From Terrimonas ferruginea DSM 30193 (GTDB taxonomy: Bacteria; Bacteroidota; Bacteroidia; Chitinophagales; Chitinophagaceae), in NCBI RefSeq assembly GCF_000425585.1, contig NZ_KE384400.1, positions 1 through 64,000 of the forward strand: a stretch of DNA of 64,000 nt, written 5' to 3'. The notes under the pieces were generated by a model. The model did no database searches. It had not been told where the DNA came from and worked only from the letters and a program-made list of their open reading frames with translations. The position numbers and the translations under genes are program-made. Positions 27,810 through 36,679 of this stretch are shown here, piece after piece (the first letter of the stretch is position 1; the number at the start of each line of letters is the position of its first letter).

Positions 27810-28577
27810 CTACGCTTCCACCGGCTGCTCGTTGTCTTTTTTCAGGTAAGAAAGAAAAAGTTCCAACCCTTTGCGTTTGCGTTCGTCGAGCTGGTAGCTG
27901 AGGTTAAGCGTATAATATTTGCGCAGGTCATAGACCGGAAACGGGTTGGCAGCAACAATCTCGTCGATGCGCGGGATGCCCGCCGCATTCGCTTCATTGA
28001 AACGTTGCACAAAAGATGCCGGCAAAGATTTCGTACTTACCCACGCCGCAAATACAAACGGCAGCCCTGTGATCGCGCGCCATTCTGCACCCAGGTCGTA
28101 AATATAAGTGGAAATAAGCCGCTGCTCAAGCGCGCGGTCGCCGATCACCAATCCCGCCGTAGTGCCTTTTATTTCTTCGCGGTAGGATTCATCTTCCGCC
28201 TGAATGATTTCAGGAAAAATGCCCCAGGATTCGCGCATCAGCCATTGCAACAGCGCAACGGATGAGCGGCTTTGATAATCGAGGTACACGCGGGTGATTT
28301 CATTGAGCGGCACTTCGCTGAACAAACAAACAGAGGCCACTTCGCCTTCGGTGCCGATGCAGTAGTCGCCGATGATATGATATTCGCCCAGTTGAGGGAT
28401 CACCGCCACCGGCACGAGCCCCAGATCGATCTCGCCGGTTTTGAGCTTATCGGCCAGCCTGGCCGGAATATCTTCAATCAGTTCGATGTCGTTTGACAAA
28501 GCCGTATGTTGCAATCCGTAGATCAACGGACGGGTATTGCGATAACTGACAATACCTACTTTTATCTTCTTGTCCAA
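27810..28577 (-). CDS. mqnA: Chorismate dehydratase (futalosine menaquinone pathway)
   Basis: 255 residues from TTG at 28577 (start DKKIKVGIVSYRNTRPL). It belongs to the MqnA/MqnD periplasmic-binding fold and matches MqnA, which dehydrates chorismate to 3-enolpyruvylbenzoate. Visible motifs: VGIVSYRNTRPLIYGL, GEIDLGLVPVAVIPQL, DYQSRSSVALLQWL and GLPFVFAAWVS. The open frame continues far upstream, but only as an antisense shadow of purB. A -7-like box TATCTTTG lies 20 bases upstream. Presence of MqnA implies menaquinone is made by the futalosine route. Confidence 0.88.
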   Translation of the reverse strand: MDKKIKVGIVSYRNTRPLIYGLQHTALSNDIELIEDIPARLADKLKTGEIDLGLVPVAVIPQLGEYHIIGDYCIGTEGEVASVCLFSEVPLNEITRVYLDYQSRSSVALLQWLMRESWGIFPEIIQAEDESYREEIKGTTAGLVIGDRALEQRLISTYIYDLGAEWRAITGLPFVFAAWVSTKSLPASFVQRFNEANAAGIPRIDEIVAANPFPVYDLRKYYTLNLSYQLDERKRKGLELFLSYLKKDNEQPVEA

Positions 28578-28583
28578 TTCTGT

Positions 28584-28604
28584 TATTTTTGCGCTGCAAA
28601 GATA
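28584..28604. promoter_or_regulatory. Face-to-face promoter boxes of mqnA and purB
   Basis: TATCTTTG on the minus strand (28604-28597) and TATTTTTG on the plus strand (28584-28591) both match TAnnTTTG. They point away from each other towards mqnA and purB. The distances to the TTG starts are about 20 and 77 bases. Neither has a perfect TTTG at -33. Confidence 0.4.
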
Positions 28605-28667
28605 AGACAAACCGGAAGCAGGACAGTTCTCCCCGCTTCTGTCGTTAACACAACTAAAATCAAGACC

Positions 28668-30011
28668 TTGGAACTTTCTCCCCTTACCGCAGTTTCCGCC
28701 ATCGACGGCCGTTATCGTAACCAGGTACACCACCTGGACGAATATTTTTCCGAATATGCCCTGATGAAATACCGGGTTTGGGTAGAAATAGAATACCTGC
28801 TTTTCCTGGAAAAAAAGAAAGTGATCAAACTCGCCGTGCGCACGCAAAAAGCTTTGCGTCAGCTTGCTGCGGATTTTGGTCCCGATGATGCACAGGAAAT
28901 CAAGCGCATCGAAGCCACCACCAACCACGATGTAAAAGCCGTTGAATATTTTATCAAAGAGCGACTTGAAAAAAATGGCGGAGCAGCCGCCCGCGAGTGG
29001 GTACACTTCGGTCTTACTTCGCAGGACATCAACAATACGGCGGTTCCCCTTTCGTGGAAACATGCCCTCGAATACGAATACCTGCCTGCTGTACTGAACC
29101 TGCAAACAGCGCTGCGTGTGGTGGCCGATAACTGGCGTGATATTCCGATGCTTGCCCATACGCATGGTCAGCCCGCAAGTCCTACGCGTCTCGGCAAAGA
29201 AATCATGGTATTTGTAGAACGCCTCGGCAACCAGATAGAGCAATTGCTGCATATTCCTTTCACCGGAAAATTCGGCGGAGCCACCGGTAACTTCAATGCC
29301 CACCATATCGCATTTCCCAAAACCGATTGGGTGAAATGGGGAAATGAATTTGTAGAAAGCCTGGGACTGCAACGCCAGCAGTTCACCACACAAATCGAAC
29401 ACTACGACAACCTCGCCGCACACTTCGATTGCATTAAACGCATCAACAATATCCTGCTCGATTTCTGCCGTGACATCTGGTCGTATGTATCGATGGAATA
29501 TTTTAAACAGAAGACAAAAAAGGGTGAAGTAGGCTCATCGGCCATGCCACACAAAGTAAACCCGATCGACTTTGAAAATGCCGAAGGCAACCTGGGCATG
29601 GCTAATGCCCTGTTTGAACACCTGACGGCCAAACTTCCCGTGTCCCGCCTCCAGCGCGACCTCACCGACTCTACCGTATTGCGCAATATCGGCGTGCCGC
29701 TGGCACATACCTTACTGGCTATTAAATCCATCGAAAAAGGATTGAACAAGCTGGTAGTGAATGATGCACGCATCTACCAGGACCTGGAAGACAACTGGCC
29801 GGTTGTGGCAGAAGCGATACAAACTGTGTTAAGAAAGGAAAATTTCCCCAATCCTTATGAAGCGTTGAAAGAACTGACACGTGGTAAAGAGAAAATTGAT
29901 AAAAAGGCTATTCACAGCTTTATAGATGGTTTGAAAGTGACCGCTGAACTGAAAAAGCGGCTGAAAGCCATCACCCCTCATAACTATACCGGTATTACGG
30001 CATCTTACTGA
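28668..30011 (+). CDS. purB: Adenylosuccinate lyase
   Basis: 447 residues from TTG at 28668 (start ELSPLTAVSAIDGRY, as in PurB of the E. coli type). It removes fumarate from SAICAR and adenylosuccinate in purine synthesis. Motifs: AHTHGQPASP with H166 near the catalytic acid, TSQDINNTA (117-125), and the fumarase-superfamily loop SSAMPHKVNPIDFEN beginning at 290 with catalytic S290/S291. The frame stays open upstream to 28506 but there overlaps mqnA and lacks similarity. It is divergent from mqnA across a 90-base gap. Confidence 0.93.
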   Translation: MELSPLTAVSAIDGRYRNQVHHLDEYFSEYALMKYRVWVEIEYLLFLEKKKVIKLAVRTQKALRQLAADFGPDDAQEIKRIEATTNHDVKAVEYFIKERLEKNGGAAAREWVHFGLTSQDINNTAVPLSWKHALEYEYLPAVLNLQTALRVVADNWRDIPMLAHTHGQPASPTRLGKEIMVFVERLGNQIEQLLHIPFTGKFGGATGNFNAHHIAFPKTDWVKWGNEFVESLGLQRQQFTTQIEHYDNLAAHFDCIKRINNILLDFCRDIWSYVSMEYFKQKTKKGEVGSSAMPHKVNPIDFENAEGNLGMANALFEHLTAKLPVSRLQRDLTDSTVLRNIGVPLAHTLLAIKSIEKGLNKLVVNDARIYQDLEDNWPVVAEAIQTVLRKENFPNPYEALKELTRGKEKIDKKAIHSFIDGLKVTAELKKRLKAITPHNYTGITASY

Positions 30012-30057
30012 TTCCACGGGCATACTATTTGAAAGGGTATTGAATAAATACCCCTTT

Positions 30058-30459
30058 ATGAAATGCCTGCTGGTTTTGTTGCTCGGAATTGCTGCGCTGG
30101 GATTTTCCTGTGAGAAGGATAATGACCCCAGTGACAACGCCATTGTACCGGGCCGGTATATCGGCACCTTCAGCCGCAGCGGCGGCGACACGGCCAATGT
30201 GATCATGGACTTTTCGGCTGAAGGATATTTCCAGGGCAGCAGTAACCAACCGCAATATCCCGCAGTTTGCAGCGGCAGCTACCGTACAGATGGCACCAGC
30301 CTTTTCGTAACCGACTCCTGTAGCTGGACTGCCAATTTCGACTGGACGCTCATCTTCAGCGGTGAATACCAGTTTGAGCGCCAGGGCAATCAGTTGCGCA
30401 TCTGGCGCAGATCCGGCACCATTACCGATGAATACCGGATCGGCATCATGAGCCGTTGA
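30058..30459 (+). CDS. Small lipoprotein, unknown function
   Basis: 133 residues from ATG at 30058. The N-terminus MKCLLVLLLGIAALGFSC is a lipoprotein signal with the modified cysteine at C18 (lipobox GFSC). The rest is a small beta-rich domain (GRYIGTFSRSGGD, YQFERQGNQLRIWRRSG) resembling lipocalin-like or META-like folds, without a recognisable family motif. It follows purB by 46 bases but has an unrelated role. Confidence 0.65.
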   Translation: MKCLLVLLLGIAALGFSCEKDNDPSDNAIVPGRYIGTFSRSGGDTANVIMDFSAEGYFQGSSNQPQYPAVCSGSYRTDGTSLFVTDSCSWTANFDWTLIFSGEYQFERQGNQLRIWRRSGTITDEYRIGIMSR

Positions 30460-30691
30460 GTTATTTTTTTCCACAAAAAAGCGTTTCCCCTCATTCCCTC
30501 GTACATTTACGTAGTTATTTAACGCTACGCATCCAACCCTATACAAAATCTCCCCCATAGCCAGCTAACTCCCCCGTCAGATTATTAAAGTCCTCTATTG
30601 TGTCGTTTGTTTTCCTGTAACCGGGAGAAATCGCCGTCCTCTGAACAGACCGGAACGCTGTATCTATTCAAAAACTATATATAACTCATCT
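30460..30691. other. Non-coding gap before the second T9SS gene
   Basis: 232 bases without a gene. A short inverted repeat CGTAG...CTACG lies near 30511-30530, and TTTG occurs at 30607-30610. No convincing -7 box or terminator is seen. The start of the downstream gene is preceded by an A/T-rich stretch at 30669-30691. Confidence 0.4.
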
Positions 30692-32245
30692 ATGAAAAGA
30701 AATCTACTCTTTGTATTGCTGATGGCTGTCGGTATCGGTAAGGCTTTTGCCCAGCCGTCGCAACCGGTACTTCCCGATTGTGCAGGCACTGGCTATGTAG
30801 TGCTCAACCCGCAGACAACTACGCCTTCCAGCACGCTTTATTCCATCAATTCAAGTGGCACCGTAACGGCAATCGGTTCCGGCACCGGAGCGGCTTCATT
30901 GAATGCGCTGGGTATGGATGCGCGTCCGGGTAAACGTTACCTGTGGGCGATGAATGCACCGGCTCCCAGCACCAACACCAACGCATCTTTGTACAGAATT
31001 GGTGGCGATGGCGTGGCCGCGCTTTGGGGCACGATCAATACCCCTTCGGGAAATGCACTCGCGAAAGCCGTTGTTTCCTTTGCGGCTGACATCAACCCGT
31101 TAACCGGCGAATATTTTGTTCCGGCCGTAACGGTAACCAATCTTTTCCCACTGGCCTACACGTTTTATCTCGGTCGCTTCAACATCGACAACGTTCCTTT
31201 CGGTGGCAGCATAACCCCCACTTACACACCGATCACGATCAGTGGCGGCTGCAGCGCAGCCTTCAATGCATTTGTTGCGGCAACGGTTGCTTATGCCTTA
31301 AATCCGGCCAACACACCCGAACCTTCAGGATTGTTCCAGGACCTGGCGCTGAATCCACAGAAAACTCGTTTGTATTCCTTCTTCGGTGTAGAAAACCAAC
31401 TCTTCTACATCGATCTGGCAACCAATACAGCGGTTTGTTCCTCTGCTCCGGCTTCCAACATCACGAATGGTTATGCAGGTTGCACCGGTGCCACCACCTG
31501 CGAAATGGGTGGGATGTATTTTGGCGGAGACGGTGTGCTGTATGCACTGCAGGTTGACCGCGGACGCACTTATTCAGTAGACATCGCTACAGGCGCACTC
31601 ACGCTGTTGCCCGGCACTTATGCCGCCGACAGCCGTGGCGATGCAACAGCCTGTGTGGCATCACCCAATGCACCATTGCCTGTTAACTTCACTTCCTTTA
31701 CCGCTACTCCGCGTCAATGCCGTGCCTTGCTGCAATGGAGCACCGGTTCCGAACAAAACAATGCACTCTTCGAAGTGGAGGCCGGCACCGATGGCATCAA
31801 CTTTACTTCTGTACAACGTGTAACAGGCGCCGGCAACAGCCAGACCACGCGTCAGTATGAAGCGGATATCCTGCTGCCTGCTGCACAAAGTTTTGTACGC
31901 ATCCGTCAGGTTGATATCGATGGACGTTCGAGCTACAGCAATACACTGCGTGTGCAGGGCGAATGCGGTAACGACTGGACAGCCAGTCTCGCCGTTTACC
32001 CGACAGTAGTAAACCGCAGCAGCGAAATTTCCCTGCGCTTCAACAACAATAACCCGGCCCAGTTCAACGTAACTTTGTCAAATGCGGCAGGTGCGCGCGT
32101 GGCAACATGGAGCCGTGCGGTCAATAGCGGCAGCGGACTTATACTGCAATTGCCCATGCCTTCTTCCTTGGCTACAGGTGTATACTATCTGCAAATAGCC
32201 GATCAGAACGGTCAGCGCAAGACCGAGAAGCTGATTGTACGGTGA
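30692..32245 (+). CDS. Secreted protein with type A T9SS sorting domain
   Basis: 517 residues. The signal peptide ends AFAQ. Residues about 25-330 form a repeat-rich beta domain (LYSINSSGTVTAIGSGTG, LYRIGGDGVAALWG) like that of DUF6923-type, propeller-like proteins. A fibronectin-III-like segment follows (LPVNFTSFTATPRQCRALLQW, cut: QYEADI...VRIRQVD). The C-terminal type A sorting domain is AVYPTVVNRSSEISL...GVYYLQIADQNG...KLIV. It is exported by the type IX system. The stop codon overlaps a 7-base repeat tract and a strong hairpin follows. Confidence 0.82.
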   Translation: MKRNLLFVLLMAVGIGKAFAQPSQPVLPDCAGTGYVVLNPQTTTPSSTLYSINSSGTVTAIGSGTGAASLNALGMDARPGKRYLWAMNAPAPSTNTNASLYRIGGDGVAALWGTINTPSGNALAKAVVSFAADINPLTGEYFVPAVTVTNLFPLAYTFYLGRFNIDNVPFGGSITPTYTPITISGGCSAAFNAFVAATVAYALNPANTPEPSGLFQDLALNPQKTRLYSFFGVENQLFYIDLATNTAVCSSAPASNITNGYAGCTGATTCEMGGMYFGGDGVLYALQVDRGRTYSVDIATGALTLLPGTYAADSRGDATACVASPNAPLPVNFTSFTATPRQCRALLQWSTGSEQNNALFEVEAGTDGINFTSVQRVTGAGNSQTTRQYEADILLPAAQSFVRIRQVDIDGRSSYSNTLRVQGECGNDWTASLAVYPTVVNRSSEISLRFNNNNPAQFNVTLSNAAGARVATWSRAVNSGSGLILQLPMPSSLATGVYYLQIADQNGQRKTEKLIVR

Positions 32246-32271
32246 TAAGTAGTAAGTAATAAGTTTTAAGT
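32244..32271. repeat. nnTAAGT heptamer tract overlapping a stop codon
   Basis: Four 7-base words GATAAGT/AGTAAGT/AATAAGT/TTTAAGT begin at the second base of the TGA stop of the upstream gene. ACAGCCCGG follows at 32275-32283, the same core seen beside the other TAAGT tracts. Confidence 0.85.
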
Positions 32272-32287
32272 ATAACAGCCCGGAGCA

Positions 32288-32328
32288 ATAAAGAAAGAGG
32301 TTCGTGTATCACGAACCTCTTTCTTTAT
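32288..32328. terminator. Perfect 19-bp hairpin between convergent genes
   Basis: Arms 32288-32306 and 32310-32328 are exact reverse complements around a 3-base loop (TAT). The A/T-rich outer ends of the stem give U-rich transcript ends in both directions. It sits between the convergent T9SS gene and prfC and probably terminates both. Confidence 0.85.
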
Positions 32329-32330
32329 GT

Positions 32331-32414
32331 CATTCACCATTGACGATTCACGATTGACCATTGACGATTGACGATTGACGATTCACCATTGACGATTCAC
32401 GATTCACCATTCAC
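32331..32414. repeat. Twelve-copy heptamer tract running into the prfC stop codon
   Basis: Twelve uninterrupted 7-base words, each [CG]ATT[CG]AC or [CG]A[CT][CG]ATT in another phase, fill 32331-32414. The prfC stop codon (32413-32411) lies inside the last word. This is one of the two longest and most regular tracts in the window. Confidence 0.9.
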
Positions 32415-34003
32415 TCCTGCTTGTGAATCTCACTCGTAAAATGAAACTCAATATCCGGATTGTTGGTACGCTCGGTGTTGAGGAACCACTCGCTTTGCGC
32501 CAGGTAAACGATCTGCCCGTCCTTGTCTTCGGCGATATTGGCCAGTTTGAAACGCGCGAAATCTTCGAGCTTTTTCTTGTCATTGCTGGTAAGCCAGCAC
32601 GCTTTGTAAAACGGAAGACTGTTGAATGTAACAGACGCACCGTATTCATGCAGTAAGCGGTACTGGATCACTTCAAACTGCAGTTCACCCACACAACCGA
32701 TGATCTTCTTGTTGCCACCGAACTGAGTGAATAACTGCGCCACACCTTCGTCGGTCAACTGCAACAAGCCCTTCTCCAATTGTTTTGTCTTCATCGGGTC
32801 TTTGTTCACTACTTCCTTGAATATCTCGGGAGAGAAGGAAGGAATACCGGTGAAATAAAAATCCTCGCCTTCGGTAAGTGTATCACCGATCTTGAAGTTG
32901 CCGGTGTCGAACAAACCCACCACATCGCCGGCGTATGCATCTTCGATGATGCTTTTGTCCCGCGCCATGAAGGAGTAAGGATTACTGAAACGCACTTCTT
33001 TATCGAGACGAACGTGATGAAAATATTTGTTACGCTCAAACTTACCGGAGCAAACGCGGAAGAACGCGATCCGGTCGCGGTGCTTGGGATCGAGGTTGGC
33101 GTGAATTTTAAATACGAAACCGCTAAGTTTGGTTTCTTCCACGTCTACGATGCGTGTGCTGGTTTCGCGGCTGCGCGGGGTAGGTGCAATGCGGATAAAT
33201 GTATCCAGCATTTCCTTTACCCCAAAGTTGTTGATGGCACTGCCGAAAAACACAGGTGCCACTTTGCCCGCGAGGTATTCTTCTACGTCGAGCTCACCAT
33301 GTACACCGTCTACCAGTTCCACATCCTCACGGAGTGAAGCCGCATCTGTATCACCAAGTTTCTGATCGAGTACGGCGTCGTTGAGATCGCTGATGGAAAA
33401 ACTGTCTTCATCGCCGCCTTTGGTGTTGGCCGTGAAAAGCAGGAGGTTTTTATCGTGCAGGTTGTATACACCTTTGAAATCCTTGCCGCTGTTGATGGGC
33501 CAGGTCATGGGATGTAAGGAAAGGCTGAGTTCTTTTTCAATTTCTTCCAGCAGGTCAAAGCGGTTCTTGCCGTCGCGGTCCATTTTGTTGACAAACACGA
33601 TCACGGGTGTATCGCGCATGCGGCACACTTCCATGAGGCGGCGCGTCTGGTCTTCTACGCCATTCACACTGTCCACTACCAGGATAACACTATCCACAGC
33701 CGTGAGCGTGCGGTAAGTATCTTCCGCAAAGTCTTTGTGACCCGGCGTATCGAGCAGGTTGATGAGAATGTTATTGTATTCGAAGCTCATTACGGAAGTG
33801 GCCACGGAGATACCCCGCTGACGTTCAATTTCCATAAAGTCGCTGGTAGCGTGTTTCTTGATTTTGTTGCTCTTAACGGCACCCGCCACCTGGATGGCAC
33901 CACCAAAAAGCAGAAACTTTTCTGTCAGCGTTGTTTTACCGGCGTCAGGGTGACTGATGATGGCAAACGTGCGCCTGCGTTGTATTTCGTTGTGATATTT
34001 CAT
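32411..34003 (-). CDS. prfC: Peptide chain release factor 3
   Basis: 530 residues. This translational GTPase recycles RF1/RF2 after termination. G1 is SHPDAGKTT (17-25), the switch region includes [18 protein letters not shown]3 is DTPGH (85-89) and G4 is NKMD (139-142). The domain II and III sequences ([34 protein letters not shown]) match RF3. Full length. The start is at 34003, directly upstream of a repeat tract. Confidence 0.95.
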   Translation of the reverse strand: MKYHNEIQRRRTFAIISHPDAGKTTLTEKFLLFGGAIQVAGAVKSNKIKKHATSDFMEIERQRGISVATSVMSFEYNNILINLLDTPGHKDFAEDTYRTLTAVDSVILVVDSVNGVEDQTRRLMEVCRMRDTPVIVFVNKMDRDGKNRFDLLEEIEKELSLSLHPMTWPINSGKDFKGVYNLHDKNLLLFTANTKGGDEDSFSISDLNDAVLDQKLGDTDAASLREDVELVDGVHGELDVEEYLAGKVAPVFFGSAINNFGVKEMLDTFIRIAPTPRSRETSTRIVDVEETKLSGFVFKIHANLDPKHRDRIAFFRVCSGKFERNKYFHHVRLDKEVRFSNPYSFMARDKSIIEDAYAGDVVGLFDTGNFKIGDTLTEGEDFYFTGIPSFSPEIFKEVVNKDPMKTKQLEKGLLQLTDEGVAQLFTQFGGNKKIIGCVGELQFEVIQYRLLHEYGASVTFNSLPFYKACWLTSNDKKKLEDFARFKLANIAEDKDGQIVYLAQSEWFLNTERTNNPDIEFHFTSEIHKQE

Positions 34004-34035
34004 AAAAACCGCGCGAAGATACGCAATATGGAATT

Positions 34036-34152
34036 GTCAATCGTGAAACGTGAATCGTCAATCGTCAATGAGTGATTGCTCAATAAAGAATAAGGCTGTT
34101 TTCACCTTAAACCTTATGCCTTATGACTTCACCCTTATACCTTAGGCTTTAT
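34036..34152. repeat. GTCAATC and ACCTTAT heptamer tracts between prfC and the RNA methyltransferase
   Basis: Five words of GTCAATC/GTGAATC type at 34036-34070 and seven words of ACCTTAT/GCCTTAT type at 34104-34152 are joined by a short spacer containing GGCTGTT, the reverse of the AACAGCC core. The second tract ends three bases before the stop codon of the downstream methyltransferase gene. Confidence 0.8.
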
Positions 34153-34155
34153 GTC

Positions 34156-35319
34156 TCACACCTTCCTGAAGAGAGCTCCAAAAAGCGTATCCGCTTTATG
34201 CGTATAGCCGCTAAACAACCGGCTGTCAACGCATTCCCAGCCGGATTGGGCGTTCATGAAAGCCAGTTTCTCCTCGTTTTCGCGGTGAAAAACAGAGCAG
34301 GTGATGTAGAGCAGAAAACCTTCTTTTTTCACCGACGGCATTATTCTTTCCAGGATTTGCTGCTGCCGGGCGGCATAAGCATCGATCAGTTCGGGTTTGA
34401 AATAATACAATTGCTCCGGTGTACGCCCCCAGGTACCGCTGCCCGTGCAGGGTACATCGGCCACCACACAGTCAAATTGCTGCGCCGGCAGATTGGCAGA
34501 TGGATTGGTGAGGTCAGCCACAAAATCGCCGTATTGTTTTATCCCCGCTTCGCGGAAACGCTCGCGCAGGTTGTGCAGAATGGAAGTCCGGATATCGGAA
34601 ACGGTCAGTTCAATGTTGGGAAAATAATCATGCAGCAGGATCGACTTTCCACCGCTGGCAGCGCAGCAATCCCATACCTGCCGGGGCCGGAATATCTCGA
34701 TTCCGCGTAGCCAATGCCCTATCTCCTGCGAACTGCGGTCTTGTATCACCACATCGCGGTTGATCTTCAGCAGGTCCTGCAATGCCGAACTATTAGGCAG
34801 GGCCAGGCAATCTTCATGTATTACCGCATAAGGCAGGCCTGCGTTGGACAAAACTTGTTCAACAACTTTCTTACGTCCCGGCCGTATGCGGAGGAACAGG
34901 TCAGGCTGTACCATGTGTGACGCGGGAAAGGTTTCTTCATCCAGCCCGTTGCTCCATTTCTCCCGCCAGGGAAATATATCTTCCGGATGGAAGGCAGTAC
35001 CTGTTAACGTGATTTTTTCCGCTAAAGAAACATGTACGTGTGGGGCCCATTCAGGTTTTAATTCAGTGAGCAGTGCATCGGGGGTTGTGACGGAAAAAAA
35101 ATACGCCGTGAGCAAACGCTCCGTCTCCGGCATTTCGCGCAGCGCATGTCCCAGGCGGAACCACGCATAACAAAGCTGGCCGATCTGGCGCCGGTCCCGC
35201 GACCCGTATTTTTTCTGTTTGGAAAAAAACTTCTTCAGGAAGGACGCAAAAGGCTCCCCGCCGTCGTATTGACGCAGGATATCAACCGAAGTATTGATAT
35301 AGGAATAATAGCGACTCAT
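34156..35319 (-). CDS. RNA (cytosine-5) methyltransferase, NOL1/NOP2/Sun (RsmB/RsmF-like)
   Basis: 387 residues. An N-terminal NusB-like helical part (to about 130) leads to a SAM-binding domain with VWDCCAASGGKS (215-226). The two catalytic cysteines are C291 in DVPCTGSGTWGR and C341 in YITCSVF, as expected for m5C RNA methyltransferases. The domain order resembles RsmB, which modifies 16S rRNA, but the exact site cannot be told. The gene starts 17 bases after the end of odhB and may be its downstream partner in one transcript. Confidence 0.87.
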   Translation of the reverse strand: MSRYYSYINTSVDILRQYDGGEPFASFLKKFFSKQKKYGSRDRRQIGQLCYAWFRLGHALREMPETERLLTAYFFSVTTPDALLTELKPEWAPHVHVSLAEKITLTGTAFHPEDIFPWREKWSNGLDEETFPASHMVQPDLFLRIRPGRKKVVEQVLSNAGLPYAVIHEDCLALPNSSALQDLLKINRDVVIQDRSSQEIGHWLRGIEIFRPRQVWDCCAASGGKSILLHDYFPNIELTVSDIRTSILHNLRERFREAGIKQYGDFVADLTNPSANLPAQQFDCVVADVPCTGSGTWGRTPEQLYYFKPELIDAYAARQQQILERIMPSVKKEGFLLYITCSVFHRENEEKLAFMNAQSGWECVDSRLFSGYTHKADTLFGALFRKV

Positions 35320-35336
35320 CGCGGGCTATGACCGTC

Positions 35337-36575
35337 TCAGAGCTCGAGCAGCGTGCGTACCGGATCTTTGCCGAACAACAACAGCTCGGGATTCTCCAGC
35401 AATTCCTTCACGCGTACCAGGAAGCTCACCGATTCGCGGCCGTCGATAATACGGTGATCGTAGCTCAGTGCGATATACATCATCGGACGTACCACCACCT
35501 GGCCATTGATCGCCATCGGACGCTCCTGGATCTTGTGCATACCGAGGATCGCAGATTGAGGAATGTTGATGATCGGCGTACTCATCAGCGAACCAAATAC
35601 ACCACCATTGGTGATGGTGAAAGTGCCACCGGTAAGTTCTTCCGCAGTGAGCTTGCTGTCGCGGGCTTTGTTCGCCATCTCGATCACTTTCTTCTCAATG
35701 TCTGCCATGCTCAGGCTTTCCACATTGCGGATCACCGGTACGGTCAAACCGCGGGGTGTGCTCACCGCAATGCTGATGTCGGCATAATCGTGATAGATCA
35801 GTTGATCGCCGTCGATATAAGCATTCACAGCGGGCCACTCGGAAAGAGCAACTGCACAGGCTTTGGCGAAGAAGCTCATGAAGCCTAGGCCAACGCCGTG
35901 TGATTCTTTGAATTTGTCTTTGTATTTGGTGCGGATTTCCATGATGCGGCCCATGTCCACCTCGTTGAAAGTGGTGAGCATCGCAGTGGTATTTTTTGCA
36001 TCTACCAGGCGGCGGCTGATGGTTTTGCGCAGGTTGCTCATCTTTTCCGTGCGGGTGTTGCGCGTGAAAAGTTCGCCTCCGTCAAATGATTTGCGCCCGG
36101 GATTGGACAATGCGGCCAGTACGTCGTCTTTCAGGATTTTTCCTCCGGCTCCTGAGGCAGATATGGTAGAAGGATTTACTTTTTTGTCGGCAATGATGGC
36201 AGAAGCTACCGGGGTAGCTTTTACATCGGCGGGCTTGGCAGCAGGCTGTTCAGCCTGTTGTGGCCTGGACGCTTCAGTTGCTTTGGGTGCTTCAGCAGGT
36301 TTTGCAGCGGGCGCCTCTTCCTTTTTTTCTGGTTTGGCAGCAGTTTCGTCGATAGTCGCCAGCAGATCCCCGATTTTGAGGGTATCACCTTCCTGGGCGC
36401 CGGTTTTCAATACACCAGCCTGTTCCGCATTTACCTCAAAAGTGGCTTTTTCACTTTCCAGCTCCGCAATCACTTCATCGCGCTCCACATAATCGCCGTC
36501 TTTTTTGGTCCATTTGAGCAGGGTTACTTCGCTGATCGATTCACCAACCGTAGGAACTTTTATTTCTATCGCCAT
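35337..36575 (-). CDS. odhB: 2-oxoglutarate dehydrogenase E2 (dihydrolipoamide succinyltransferase)
   Basis: 412 residues from ATG at 36575 ([14 protein letters not shown]). The lipoyl domain carries the lipoylated lysine K43 in [11 protein letters not shown]. An Ala/Pro/Lys-rich linker (about 80-130), a peripheral-subunit-binding domain (about 140-160) and the catalytic domain follow. The active-site histidine is H374 in [11 protein letters not shown]. It transfers the succinyl group to CoA in the TCA cycle. Substrate assignment rests on the E2o-like N-terminus and C-terminal motifs. The E1 gene is not adjacent in the window. Confidence 0.92.
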   Translation of the reverse strand: MAIEIKVPTVGESISEVTLLKWTKKDGDYVERDEVIAELESEKATFEVNAEQAGVLKTGAQEGDTLKIGDLLATIDETAAKPEKKEEAPAAKPAEAPKATEASRPQQAEQPAAKPADVKATPVASAIIADKKVNPSTISASGAGGKILKDDVLAALSNPGRKSFDGGELFTRNTRTEKMSNLRKTISRRLVDAKNTTAMLTTFNEVDMGRIMEIRTKYKDKFKESHGVGLGFMSFFAKACAVALSEWPAVNAYIDGDQLIYHDYADISIAVSTPRGLTVPVIRNVESLSMADIEKKVIEMANKARDSKLTAEELTGGTFTITNGGVFGSLMSTPIINIPQSAILGMHKIQERPMAINGQVVVRPMMYIALSYDHRIIDGRESVSFLVRVKELLENPELLLFGKDPVRTLLEL

Positions 36576-36679
36576 ACTTACTGTTTTGAATGCGGCAAAT
36601 TTCGTTAAAAAAAGTGAACGAACGCACTTTCTTATGAAATCCTTATTTTTAAGTTCAGCGTTCAGATTCAGCTCTGTAT

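Noticed and set aside
28578..29423. Long N-terminal extension of the mqnA frame
   Set aside because: It is antisense to purB and has no similarity to MqnA; the conserved start lies at 28577.
32331..32414. CRISPR-like array
   Set aside because: The repeated units are 7 bases and contiguous, with no spacers and no cas genes.
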